Assembly (NCBI GenBank): GCA_019648995.1
Contig: BLXT01007159.1
Coordinates: 607,374-634,251 of the forward strand
Direction of reading: 5' to 3'
DNA: 26,878 nt
DNA from: Plakobranchus ocellatus
Taxonomy: Eukaryota > Mollusca > Gastropoda > Plakobranchidae
Of the stretch, positions 8,971 to 18,524 are shown piece by piece (position 1 is the stretch's first letter; every line of letters begins with the position of its first letter). Both the position numbers and the translations under genes were made by a program. The notes below the pieces were generated by a model. The model was not told the DNA's origin, ran no database searches, and saw only the letters and a list, made by a program, of their open reading frames with translations.

Positions 8971-9053
8971 GATCTAGAAAATAAAACGCGAAAGTGTAAA
9001 AATGAAACACATTTTAGATCTAATCTAGATCTCTCGCGTTTTGTTTCTAAATC
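8971..9053. repeat. Imperfect inverted repeat with TCTAGA/CGCG arms
   Basis: The arm 8971-8994, containing AAAACGCGAAAG, pairs with 9031-9053, containing CTCTCGCGTTTT. There are three or four differences over about 24 bp. The 36-bp loop contains several AGATCT/TCTAGAT words. This lies in a stretch (8880-9410) with more CG dinucleotides than its surroundings. Confidence 0.65.
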
Positions 9054-9351
9054 GGGCTTTTAAACTAAAGAACGAGTTCATTTCGTCAGTATTGTTGGAA
9101 GGTCTAGACAAAACCTGCAAGTAACTCGTTGGGACCGATGATGGTGAGGATTACCATGCATTGGATTAGATCTAGATCTATGCCTTATAATAATATTCTT
9201 TCAGTTCAACCTGAATTTTCGACTTCAATGGCCCTGCAGGGAGCACTGTCAGTGTTTGACTGAATGAAAGGTGTGAATAAGGCCCAGATCTATGTCGTTT
9301 CCGTTTCCACAGGTAGGTACGAGTTCAAATTTTTATAAAAAAGGCTGCGGA

Positions 9352-9407
9352 TATTCAGAGTCGAGTCGCAATAACTGTAAACAGTTATTCAGAGTCGAGT
9401 TGCAATA
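9352..9407. repeat. 22-bp direct repeats joined by an 8-bp-arm palindrome
   Basis: TATTCAGAGTCGAGTCGCAA(TA) at 9352-9373 recurs at 9386-9407 with one difference (GTCGC to GTTGC), a 34-bp period. Between and overlapping them, AATAACTG (9370-9377) and CAGTTATT (9382-9389) form a perfect hairpin with a TAAA loop. No gene is linked to it. Confidence 0.75.
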
Positions 9408-9534
9408 TGTCATGGCCAAGGTGTATTCCCGAGGGCTGTGAACATGTGCTTTGTTTTCCTTTTGTTTGTTTGTTTGCTTGTTTTGTTTTTGTTTGCTTTC
9501 CAACATTATCATTTTTATATTTCAAGCCTTTAAT

Positions 9535-9536
<2 letters not shown>

Positions 9537-9571
<35 letters not shown>
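9537..9571. repeat. (GA)n microsatellite
   Basis: About 17 uninterrupted GA dinucleotides, followed by a degenerate GAGGGAGAAAGGGGC purine tract. The open frame at 9407-9622 reads this as Arg-Glu repeats and is not a gene. Confidence 0.97.
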
Positions 9572-9580
<9 letters not shown>

Positions 9581-9607
9581 AAGGGGCAGAGGGGGGAGGG
9601 GGTTAAT

Positions 9608-10940
9608 AACCTAGTAACCTAAAAATATATTTAAGGACATAAACTAAAATTTTTAAGAAACATTACTTATAAAAACTTATTGCACATACACACACAATAA
9701 AGTAAACTGTGAAATTCAAATAAACAAACTTCATACAAAAAAGAAAAACTTCTAAGTAAAAACAAATCTTCTCATATTTAATTTCCTAGGAAGAAGAAAT
9801 AAAACAAATAGACTCAATTAAAAAAAAAAAAAAAAAAGAGGAAATGCAGAACTTAAGAATAGTGAAATTGAATCAATCAAATACCTCAATAGAATCGTGA
9901 GACTTAGCCATACTTTTGGATTGAAGACCACTGCTCTAAACCAATTAAATATAAGTTCCATAAGCGTCATAAAAAAGGTAGGCCTTATTAAACTGCTTAA
10001 TAAATCAACCACAAGAAGTTTATTTCTCAAAGTAGTCAAAGAGACCTAAACAAATCAAACAGAACCCCAGCATGTGTTACAAAACCAATTTCTTACTTTC
10101 ATCACGGATTTGCTCAACTAGTGTTGGGTCGTGATTAATATTTTCTTATTCACGAATGAATGAACATTCAATGCATTTATTCATAGATCATTGAATAATG
10201 GATGCATATCTGAAATTGTCCGAGGTGAGGAATTTACACCTAACAGAAATAGGAGGCCTCAGACCTTGGCATTATTTGTCGACCCTGTGTTAGCAAGAAT
10301 GGCATATCTTTTCCCCCTTAAATTTTTTTTTATAATTTTATTAAAAGCCTTGTATTTCAAAACAGCCAGTAAGCAAGCTTCACGAGAGGCGAGAGGCAAA
10401 TACAAAAGACTAAAGTATACACAGGTTTGAAATAAAAATGATTAGAACAATAATTAGTATACTAGATATTTATAATATAATTATAGATAAAAGAAAAAAA
10501 AATACCATCAAATGCAAAGAAACTGAATAGGGCAATAGTTAAGATTTAATCATACACCTATCGTTATCGGGAAAGAAAGAAAAATGCTTCCAAAGTATAT
10601 ACGAAAAGCTTAAAAAAACATGAGTAAAACAATGTTAAGACATTTTAGCAATCATACACACTTAGGGGACGTTCAAATATAATCTTACGCCTTGGAGGAT
10701 CTCTTCACCTGTAAGAAAAGCGTAAAAAAAGGGGGGGGGGGTGTCTTGAACCAATATACTTTGGTGAGGTGAAAAAATAAAAAGGAAAAAAATAAAGACA
10801 TTGACAACATAACAAACAACACATGTGGAAGGAGAGAGGGGACTATTCTTAACATACAATCAATAAATTAACCAGTCTAAGGGTATGATATCCCCTATAT
10901 TTATATTAGAATGTTGATTTTACATTTTTGCCAGTTTAAA
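9608..10940. other. Intergenic, AT-rich; G-run at 10731-10741
   Basis: No gene recognised. It contains an A-run (9820-9837) and an 11-G homopolymer after seven A (10724-10741). The segment near 10118-10165 (GTGTTGGGTCGTGA, then TTCACGAATGAATGAA) recalls hAT transposon ends but no second end was found. Confidence 0.5.
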
Positions 10941-11036
10941 TGATTTACTTAATTACTCTGTATAAATGTAGAACTGTATAAATATGTAAATGTGCACAAC
11001 GACATCTTGGGCGTGAGCATTGGTTGGGCATATCCC
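10941..11036. repeat. Left copy of the sequence duplicated across the assembly gap
   Basis: The first 50 bp (10941-10990) are identical to 11401-11450, and the last 26 bp (11011-11036) are identical to 11461-11486. Between them this copy has 20 bp and the other only 10 bp. The copy ends exactly where the unknown bases begin. Confidence 0.95.
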
Positions 11037-11400
11037 NNNNNNNNNNNNNNNNNNNNNNNNNNNNNNNNNNNNNNNNNNNNNNNNNNNNNNNNNNNNNNNN
11101 NNNNNNNNNNNNNNNNNNNNNNNNNNNNNNNNNNNNNNNNNNNNNNNNNNNNNNNNNNNNNNNNNNNNNNNNNNNNNNNNNNNNNNNNNNNNNNNNNNNN
11201 NNNNNNNNNNNNNNNNNNNNNNNNNNNNNNNNNNNNNNNNNNNNNNNNNNNNNNNNNNNNNNNNNNNNNNNNNNNNNNNNNNNNNNNNNNNNNNNNNNNN
11301 NNNNNNNNNNNNNNNNNNNNNNNNNNNNNNNNNNNNNNNNNNNNNNNNNNNNNNNNNNNNNNNNNNNNNNNNNNNNNNNNNNNNNNNNNNNNNNNNNNNN
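11037..11400. other. Assembly gap, 364 undetermined bases
   Basis: A continuous run of N. Open frames crossing it are artefacts. Confidence 1.
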
Positions 11401-11486
11401 TGATTTACTTAATTACTCTGTATAAATGTAGAACTGTATAAATATGTAAATTCATCTTGGGCGTGAGCATTGGTTGGGCATATCCC
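11401..11486. repeat. Right copy of the sequence duplicated across the assembly gap
   Basis: It begins at the first base after the gap, at the same motif (TGATTTACTTAATTACTCTG) that opens the left copy, and differs only by a 10-bp length change. The likeliest reading is two allelic or unmerged contig ends, with tandem duplication as the alternative. Confidence 0.95.
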
Positions 11487-11494
11487 CAATTGGC

Positions 11495-11582
11495 AGGTGG
11501 TCTGGGGGCTAAGTAGGCCTCTAGCAGGGTCAGGGGACAGAGTCCCTGGTAGGGGTTCAGGTTCCAGTCTCTTCTAGGCTCC
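11495..11582. repeat. GC-rich hairpin subrepeats, three degenerate units
   Basis: Three successive units of about 25-32 bp (11495-11525, 11526-11550, 11551-11582) share the pattern GGTC-x-GGGG-x-x-x-AG-x-CC-CTGGT-AGGG. The middle unit (GGGTCAGGGGACAGAGTCCC) can fold back on itself (GGGGAC with GTCCC). The GC content is far above the flanks. It looks like a piece of a dispersed repeat; the family was not identified. Confidence 0.6.
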
Positions 11583-12176
11583 TTTCGCAAAATGAATGCT
11601 GCAAAATATCGTCTATTGTGTCCATTACCCAAAAGTTTGCAAGTTCTGTAGGTTGATGTTGAGCTCGATTGGTTAGGAACCTTTTGAAACCACTTTGGCC
11701 TACATTTAGAGATACTTATCTAGATCAAGACAACTTGCAAACTTTAAAATGGAATGGAAATCAATAGCTTCGATAATAATCTCAACAAAGAATAATTTGC
11801 ACGAGAAAATAATATATGCCCCTGAACTGTCCTCAAAGACACTGAAATTCTGAGTCCTCATACTAGTTTCATATTATCAATCATCTAACTGAGTTACATC
11901 CGCACAAGAAAAAGCTGTTATTCCGAATTTGTAAATCTAATCCTGGAATAAGGCTGTCAAGAAAATGGCCTTCTTTTAGTCATAAACACAGGGCACAGGG
12001 CAAGCCCGCTCATGACACCCCCAACCTCTTGATGGGAGAGGTTAATGGAACAAAAAGATGATAATGTGCACCTAGTTGACAGCCGTCCTTATTATATGTA
12101 TCAATCTATCAATTGGTTTTAATTTATTGAAGGTAGTCGTCATGGCCGTTTCATAACCTTTGTAGTGTGTGGACCG
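11583..12176. other. Intergenic, no feature recognised
   Basis: Mixed-composition sequence with short GC-richer parts (11990-12045). No coding frame with family resemblance. Confidence 0.5.
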
Positions 12177-12396
12177 GGGTGGAGCGGTAGCTCATGTGGC
12201 AGGGCGGTTGGCTACCAAGTAAGAGGTCCGGGGTTCGAATCCCAGTCCTGACCAAGACAATTTTCTTTGTAAAGGCGGCGAGGAAAGTAATGGCAAACTA
12301 CCTTATCATGCCGTATGCCAAAAACAATCAGGACCCTACTTGGATTAAGCATGGGACCCAAAGGTTTAGCAGCAATCATACCTCATTAACTATTTA
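12177..12396 (+). mobile_element. tRNA-derived SINE, copy 2
   Basis: The tRNA-like head has an A-box-like TAGCTCATGTGG (12188-12199) and a perfect B box GGTTCGAATCC (12232-12242). The body at 12274-12336 matches the copy at 2057-2296 (AATGGCAAACTACC, then ATGCC and AATCAGGA). This copy has a better-preserved head and lacks about 60 bp between head and body. The tail includes AAGCATGGGACCC. The open frame at 12194-12397 is a by-product. Boundaries are approximate; no poly(A) tail or target-site duplication was identified. Confidence 0.87.
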
Positions 12397-12419
12397 AGGG
12401 CTTGCAAACAAAAGAGTAA

Positions 12420-12860
12420 GCTCCAGTTGATTCCAGACGATTGCCGCTGACTGTACAGCGAAAGACGAGTCGGAAAGTTATTACGTCACGGGGATTCCCC
12501 CGGACAGGGACAATGGTGTGAAAAAGCGAAAGTATGGGTGCGCGGGCGTGCCCTGCCTTCTTGTCTGATGAATAGAACAAGACAGAATAGAGCAAGACAG
12601 TACTTTCCTTGATCACGGCCCAGCTCGTGCCTCTCGCTTTTTAATTGTTGATCTACACTCTCTATGTTGGTGTTATACGCCATAGAGGAGAGCGGATTGT
12701 TCACTTTTATTTCTCTCTCTCTCCCTTTTTTTTTTTTTTATAGAAATTTTTGTTTACTTATTATTTTGGTCGTTGCAGGCTGGTCAGACCCCTGCCAGTC
12801 TGCCCACCCCGCCCATCGAGACGAGACGCCTTACGGAAGACACGTTTTTCTGATTTAGAG
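12420..12860. promoter_or_regulatory. CpG-richer promoter-like patch with CRE, kappa-B and GC-box motifs
   Basis: This stretch has clearly more CG dinucleotides than its surroundings. TTACGTCA (12481-12488) is a cAMP-response/ATF-type site. Directly after it GGGGATTCCCC (12490-12500) is a palindromic kappa-B-type site. ACCCCGCCC (about 12806-12814) reads GGGCGGGGT on the minus strand, a GC box. CTCTCTATG (12658-12666) and CATAGAGGAGAG (about 12681-12692) form an inverted repeat. It might be the promoter of GLD2, with a distant noncoding first exon, or of an unrecognised gene. Short motifs like these also arise by chance, and no TATA box or start site was identified. Confidence 0.35.
12710..12741. 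repeat. (CT)n followed by T-run
   Basis: TTTCTCTCTCTCTCCC followed by about 14 T, a simple pyrimidine tract within the CpG-richer patch. Confidence 0.9.
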
Positions 12861-13657
12861 AGTGCAGTAAGCCAACAGAGTATGATATTTATCGCACTCT
12901 GTTAGTAGGCCTAATATGGTGAGAAAAGGTAATATCAAATCCAGGAAAAATATCACTAGCAAGGAAAAAAAATTCGTACTATTCTTAAAGAACAAGGCAA
13001 AATATGACCATACACGAAATCGTGCAGACATATCAAGGCCAAGGTCTGGAAATTAATTAAAATGTTTAGGCCATTCATCAATCGTTGATAACAATAAGCT
13101 TTAAAAGACACAACTTGGTGTAGTCTGCAAGTCATCAATAAACAAATGAATTAAACGCACAATGCTCTTACAATTACTTGATTTGTTTCTTACTCGACGC
13201 ATGGAATATACTGAAAGATTTTGTAATATCACGATCACATGAGTAGAGGCAGTGAGAACAAAATCGATTAGAGCACGTGACAGTGCTTTACAGATTGCCA
13301 GAAAATATGGGGGAAGGAGTAGGGAGGGAGCGGCTAGCGATCATTTAGGAAAATTATTCCTTTTTCTTATTTTTTAAATTAGAGATCAGAAATTGTTCCT
13401 GCGAATAAAAATTGATGTACAATGGCTATATATAAATGATTTGGAAAAACCTTAAAGGAATAAAGGCACTTGATTTAAAACGAAGTGATGTGCGAATTCG
13501 TTGAAATAAGTTTAAACCAGTTATCATGAGTGAGTATTTTATATTTTATTTTTTATTACGGTAATTAACTGGGTATGCTTTGAGCAAGACAGATTTCCTT
13601 AGACAGCAGAAAAAAGAAAAGCACATGATAGCCGATCTCTGCACAGGCCTAGCATCT

Positions 13658-13697
<40 letters not shown>

Positions 13698-15699
13698 GGA
13701 GGCTGCGGTATGAACCGTCAGATAATCTTTAAAATTCGCCCTATAATTTCAAGTTTATTTATTTTTGGACACGCATTTCTTATAGTTATAGGCATTCTTT
13801 CCTGAACTTTAACTGTGAAACAGAACAAAGTGTCTGTGAAATCCTGAGAATAAAATTGTACCAACGAATAATAATCCACGTACAGGTATATATCCATGAC
13901 CAAACAATTCTCTGAGATGCTCCTTAAAAAGGATTAAATTAATGCAACAGGCTACATTTAGGATATACATGTAAATGATACCATCAACAAGCTCGACCAA
14001 AGAGAGAAAGAAACAAAACAAAAAAACAAAAAAAAAAACCCCACCTAAATTAGGGCAGATTCAGCCAGAAACTCAAAAATGGGCGTAACAGCAAACTCAT
14101 TTCATCTACTTTTTAAAAGGACAACTCTTATAAGTGCGCTAAAGATCTTGGAAACTCTCATTGTGAAATATGCAGTGGAATGACTCTATTTTCTATCATA
14201 GAAAAAGCTTCCAGCCGCACAATTCTGGAATGAATCATGAACGGAGTACATCTAATACTTACAATTTTACCAGCTAGCTCTCAAAAAGACAACTGATTGA
14301 GAAACAATACTTCTCAGAACGCCCCTTGAATGGAACTCATAGAATGTTCTATTGATAGCTTTTTGATATGTCCAGACCACCATTTATCGATGACCTAAGG
14401 GTTTCTATTTGTTGTCATTTCGTGCCCAGGCTGTCATTACTACACTTATCAGTTGCTGAAAAGAATCGAAGCAAAGGGTTAGAACCCGTTAAAAATCTAT
14501 TAAGACATAGCCTCAGATATTTCCACAGGCAAGTTCCTATTAGTAAACCTTTATCTTGTCTTTTATCAACAAATTTAACTTTTTTTTTTTTAGACTAGAA
14601 ATAATTTTTAATTTTTAGGAGACTTACAGTTATGCAGTCTCTCTAAAAATTTTATCTGCATCTTTGGATAAACAAGGGCAGCTTTGATGCGTTGCGTCTT
14701 CAGGCTGCATCTGATGACACTAGCATGTGCACATTTAATGGATTTTTATCACTACCACTTTTCTTAAAACAATTTTGGACACGACTTGCTTTTACTGATG
14801 AGCAGGCCTATCATAATAATAGAATAGATAAGATATGAGACTTAAATGAATCAATGATTAAGCCAGCAATTAAAGACTAGACACATTCAACCTTTTCACA
14901 TTGTCATCACTGACCTTCAACTGTGAAATACATTAGGTCGAAACAGTATTTCTTTTTCACGCCTGCATTGTAAAATTTGTGTATTTTTGCTGATTTTAAG
15001 AAAAATGTTTACATATTCTTACACAGCAAATAGCAGGAAATTTTTAATGAGATAAAGCCTTATCAGTAATGCTTGTGCGATAGCCTAAGTTTTTTTCTTT
15101 TTTCTCTTTACATGGAATTTCTTTAAATAGCAATAATTTGATTCAATCTGACTTGTTCACTATGCACATAAAATAAAAAAAAACAGCACAAGAGAACAAA
15201 AAAAGAATGATACAATGTCACCGAAAACAGCGCCATATTATACTCATACCAAATAGTCAAAAAGCCATAACAATTTTTCTAGTTGTTTTAATGATAAATG
15301 TTGAATGAAAGAAATTGTAAAAACCTATTCATACTGATTATTGATTTTGGAGAATAAAAGAAAAAAACAAATGCATTAAATAAATCAAATGGAAAGTTCT
15401 GCTTATGATACAAAAGAAAAAAATTTGAATAAATAATGTCTATTTGAAAAAAAGTTTTTAGAAAATTTAATAAAAACTCATTGATAAACAAATACAAGTT
15501 CACAGAACATGGGGAAAAATCTACTTTTTAAAATTCTTTTTGCCTCCAAATTGAGATGCTCATACAAATGCTTAAAACTAAAATGACAATTAAAAATAAA
15601 ATATCAACTGAATTAGGGGTTGAAAATCCAATAAAACTTGGGAAAACTGAATAAAGTAGTCTTGTAAGCAGAATTTGAAGTCTTTTGCTTTTGCATCAA
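12861..15699. other. Intergenic stretch with a (GA)n tract, no gene recognised
   Basis: About 2.8 kb. An interrupted (GA)n microsatellite lies at 13658-13697 and an A-rich CAAAAAA tract at 14015-14038. Minus-strand open frames at 13718-14021 and 15288-15503 and the plus-strand frame at 14368-14598 show no family resemblance. Confidence 0.5.
13658..13697. repeat. (GA)n microsatellite, interrupted
   Basis: Two GA runs separated by AAA and ending in GGGAGG, the second such tract within 4.2 kb. Confidence 0.95.
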
Positions 15700-15864
15700 T
15701 GTTTGGTTTTGGTTTTTTGTGTATAGCCAGTTTACACCAAGGTGATCTCAGGCTTTCAGGCCCTCCGTCAGGCCAGGGCACCAGTGGCGGGGCTCAAACC
15801 CATAACAGAAGAATCCCTGCAGATATCAGGGCAGACCCACTTGCCACTGTGTCACCAACGCCCC
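15700..15864 (-). mobile_element. tRNA-like SINE of a second family
   Basis: Reading the minus strand from 15864: GGGGCGTTGGTGACACAGTGG contains an A-box-like TGACACAGTGG. About 45 bp later GGTTTGAGCCC is a degenerate B box. The unit continues through a GC-rich body (CCTGAGATCACCTTGG) and ends in an A/C-rich tail (ACAAAAAACCAAAACC). Its sequence is unlike the plus-strand SINE family at 2057 and 12177 outside the boxes. It is much more GC-rich than its surroundings. The opposing open frames at 15590-15781 and 15675-15890 overlap it and are not genes. Confidence 0.7.
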
Positions 15865-17799
15865 TTGCACCAGTGATATCCAGTACCTGAGTTCATAAGG
15901 GTAAAAAACAAGTCCTACATTAAGTATGATGGTTTTGCATCTACTAGCTTGTAAACTGAATGGGGACAAGATTAAAAAATAACTTTTCTCAATATAAAAT
16001 AACTTTGGACTGGCCAAGATGCTTGTGGATGGAAACTAAAACTGTGACTTCACTGATCACTAGCCTCTATTCATAATGTCTGTTAAAATGCTTTATAAAT
16101 TTGCTGTAAAAACAAAAGACATACTTTAATAGAGCATCATTGATGCTGTTGATAATTAAAGAATGCAAAGCATACGTAATATTTATCTTCATAACAATAA
16201 TTAGCAATTGTTATGTGCTTTTCGTCAAAATAAAAACTAAGTAAAAAAAATTCTCATTCTGCTTAATTTCCCACTTCTTGAGAACTTGTTAAATGTTTTT
16301 CAAAAACCTGTGTCATTACCGATCGAAATGGAATTTCTAGATTGCCTGCTAAAATAGTTATTGAAGTGAGAATACATAAGTAAAAACAAAAATGAAAAAA
16401 ATATAACTGATGCAGCAAATGGTCCAGAATATGTTTATAGTTGTGTAGTCTCAATAACATGAACTATTATTACATGTGCTTTATATTGAACATTAAAATA
16501 CATAAGAACCCTTCTTTCTTTGCCTCCCATTATTTCCACTGCCTAACCTGATTGGCGAGAAGAACATCATCAATCAACTGTACAATTTAAAATTATCTAG
16601 TGTAATGTTTTTTTTAGGACAAATGTCTGAGTAAGAGCTAAAAAAAAGTTTACAAAGCATCACTAAATGCTGCAAATAAATCAGAAATGTATAATACACA
16701 TTATTCTTGATGTCAATATATTATATATATATGCACACACATGTGTTTTCAGACCAATTAATAGGGAATATTAACCCACCTAAAACAAGAATTTGATGTA
16801 TTTCATTGAAATAAGATTCGGCTATGGCACATAGTCATACTTAATTGAACACAACAATTTTTGCCTGATAATTGTAAAAAGTTCAGAAGATGAAAGTGAT
16901 ATGGGCACATTAAGCCTGACTATATCAATGAAATCAGACACATAAATATATAAATCATAACAGTGAGGAGTTTGTTTTTTTTTCATTGGCACTTAAATTT
17001 CGAATTCACTTGTATACATATATATGGACTTGTAGGTATGATGTGAAAAATAAGATGTCTGGCAAAGGTATATGTTATTAGTTATATGGCTTTTTAATTT
17101 ATTAATTACTAATCATCTGTTCACTAATTTGAAATGCTGTGCTATAATCTAACTTTTTGCTTTGTACACCAATACAATTTTAGAACTCTTATCAAACAAT
17201 ACAAAAATTCAACAAAAAAATGGTAAGCAGATTAAAGTAAGGACATTTCAGATTAACTTTTAAAATTGTCTTGAGACAAATCTTACCAAATCCTATACAG
17301 CAAAAACTTTAAAAGAAAAAGGCATTCTTGAAAATGCTTCTAAATGAGACTTTCAAAACTTGGACTTTTTTTCTGAGTTCTACTGAACATTTCACAATAA
17401 TGTAAAATCTTTAATTGCTACTTGCAACTGATTTTGACTGTTGTTGAGGAAAAAGTTGCAATAAGACAATTATTCTACAAGTTTTCTGATACAATGTACA
17501 GCAGCTATTCACAATATAAAATTTAAAAATATTTTTCTTGTTCGAAAAATCATTCCAGGAAGAGGTATATGATGGCTTTGAATGATACATATGAGGACAA
17601 CATCTCTTTTTTCTTTTATTTAATAAAATTAAAAGCCTTGTCCTTCATGAACTTATGGATTTTACTTTTTCTTTGGAGCAGTCAAAAATATATATCTGAC
17701 ATAGCCAGATAAATAATCGCTGAACAATAAGAGAGAGAACGATTTGAAAATATTTATGTCTTAAATCGACACCGTGTCATTTTGACTACGAATTTTTAA
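15865..17799. other. Intergenic, no gene recognised; TA-rich tract at about 16716-16745
   Basis: AT-rich sequence with an alternating TA/CA tract (ATATTATATATATATGCACACACATGTG). The minus-strand open frame at 16263-16460 has no recognisable motif. Confidence 0.5.
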
Positions 17800-18524
17800 G
17801 TGTCACCATCAGGAAGAAACTGCGCTCCTCGCATAGTTACCTTTACTGATTGCCAAGTGCTGGTATGGGCTTTGGGCGGATCTGGTAGGGAAGATGTGAG
17901 AGATGCTTTAAAGGACCACCCGCAGAAAGCTGAGGGGGTGAGGACTGTGGTACAGTGGCTACCTTCCCATGGAGGGATTATTAGCAACAAGGTGGCCAAT
18001 GCTCAAGAGAAAGAGGGAAGGACCCAGCTGCAGCCACGGAAACCATCAATTTTATCTGATTTAAAGATGGCTCTGCGACGCAGCACCAAGGACATTTGGG
18101 GTGCTGCACAACGTTCTAATGATGAAAGATTCCCCAAATTCTATGACACTTGCAAGGCAAATGATTATCTGCAAAGTCTAGATGGGAGTGACACCGTGCA
18201 AATCTTTTGTGCAAGGGTGAAACACATTCTCCTCTTATCAGACCAGGTGCATCACGGTTGGTCTATGTGTTGTGACTTGTCTGTGCGGGAAAAGAGAAGA
18301 AACAGCAATGCACGAGTTGTCCAAATGCTGGGAAATGGGCAATATCCGCCCCCAGAGCAGGCTTCTAAGCCCCTGAACCAAATCCTTTGGTGGCAAGGAA
18401 GGATCATCATGAATACAGCAGTAAACGTGTTGCAGGTGTTCCTCAGCGAGCCATGCAGAAGGTGGGAGACCTGGTCCAGCACCTACCCTTAGAAGAGGGC
18501 AGCATCCACCAGCCCATAAAATAA
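17800..18524 (+). pseudogene. 3' end of a Jockey-like LINE: RNase H domain and C-terminal region, frameshifted
   Basis: The open frame at 17800-18492 contains VTFTDCQVLVWAL, then VVQWLPSHGGIISNKVANAQ: the second half of an RNase H fold with its third Asp and its catalytic-loop His. The final acidic position, Asp in active enzymes, reads Asn (VANAQ). A linker SDLKMALRRSTKDIWGAA follows, typical of Jockey-type elements. At about 18272-18330 the coding signal moves to another frame with CLCGKREETAMHELSKC, a Cys-Cys-His-Cys cluster seen at the end of such proteins. At 18369-18524 a third frame reads APEPNPL and ends HQPIK-stop. No reverse transcriptase lies upstream, so it is a 5'-truncated dead copy. 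The frame begins with GTG by chance. ATAAAATAAAG after the stop may be the tail. Confidence 0.8.

Noticed and set aside
9407-9622. Plus-strand frame encoding an Arg-Glu repeat
   Set aside because: Produced by the (GA)n microsatellite.
10992-11441. Long plus-strand open frames across the middle of the window
   Set aside because: They consist of undetermined bases in the assembly gap.
12181-12253. Possible tRNA gene with a perfect B box
   Set aside because: It continues into the same SINE body as the copy at 2057, and I could not fold a convincing acceptor stem.
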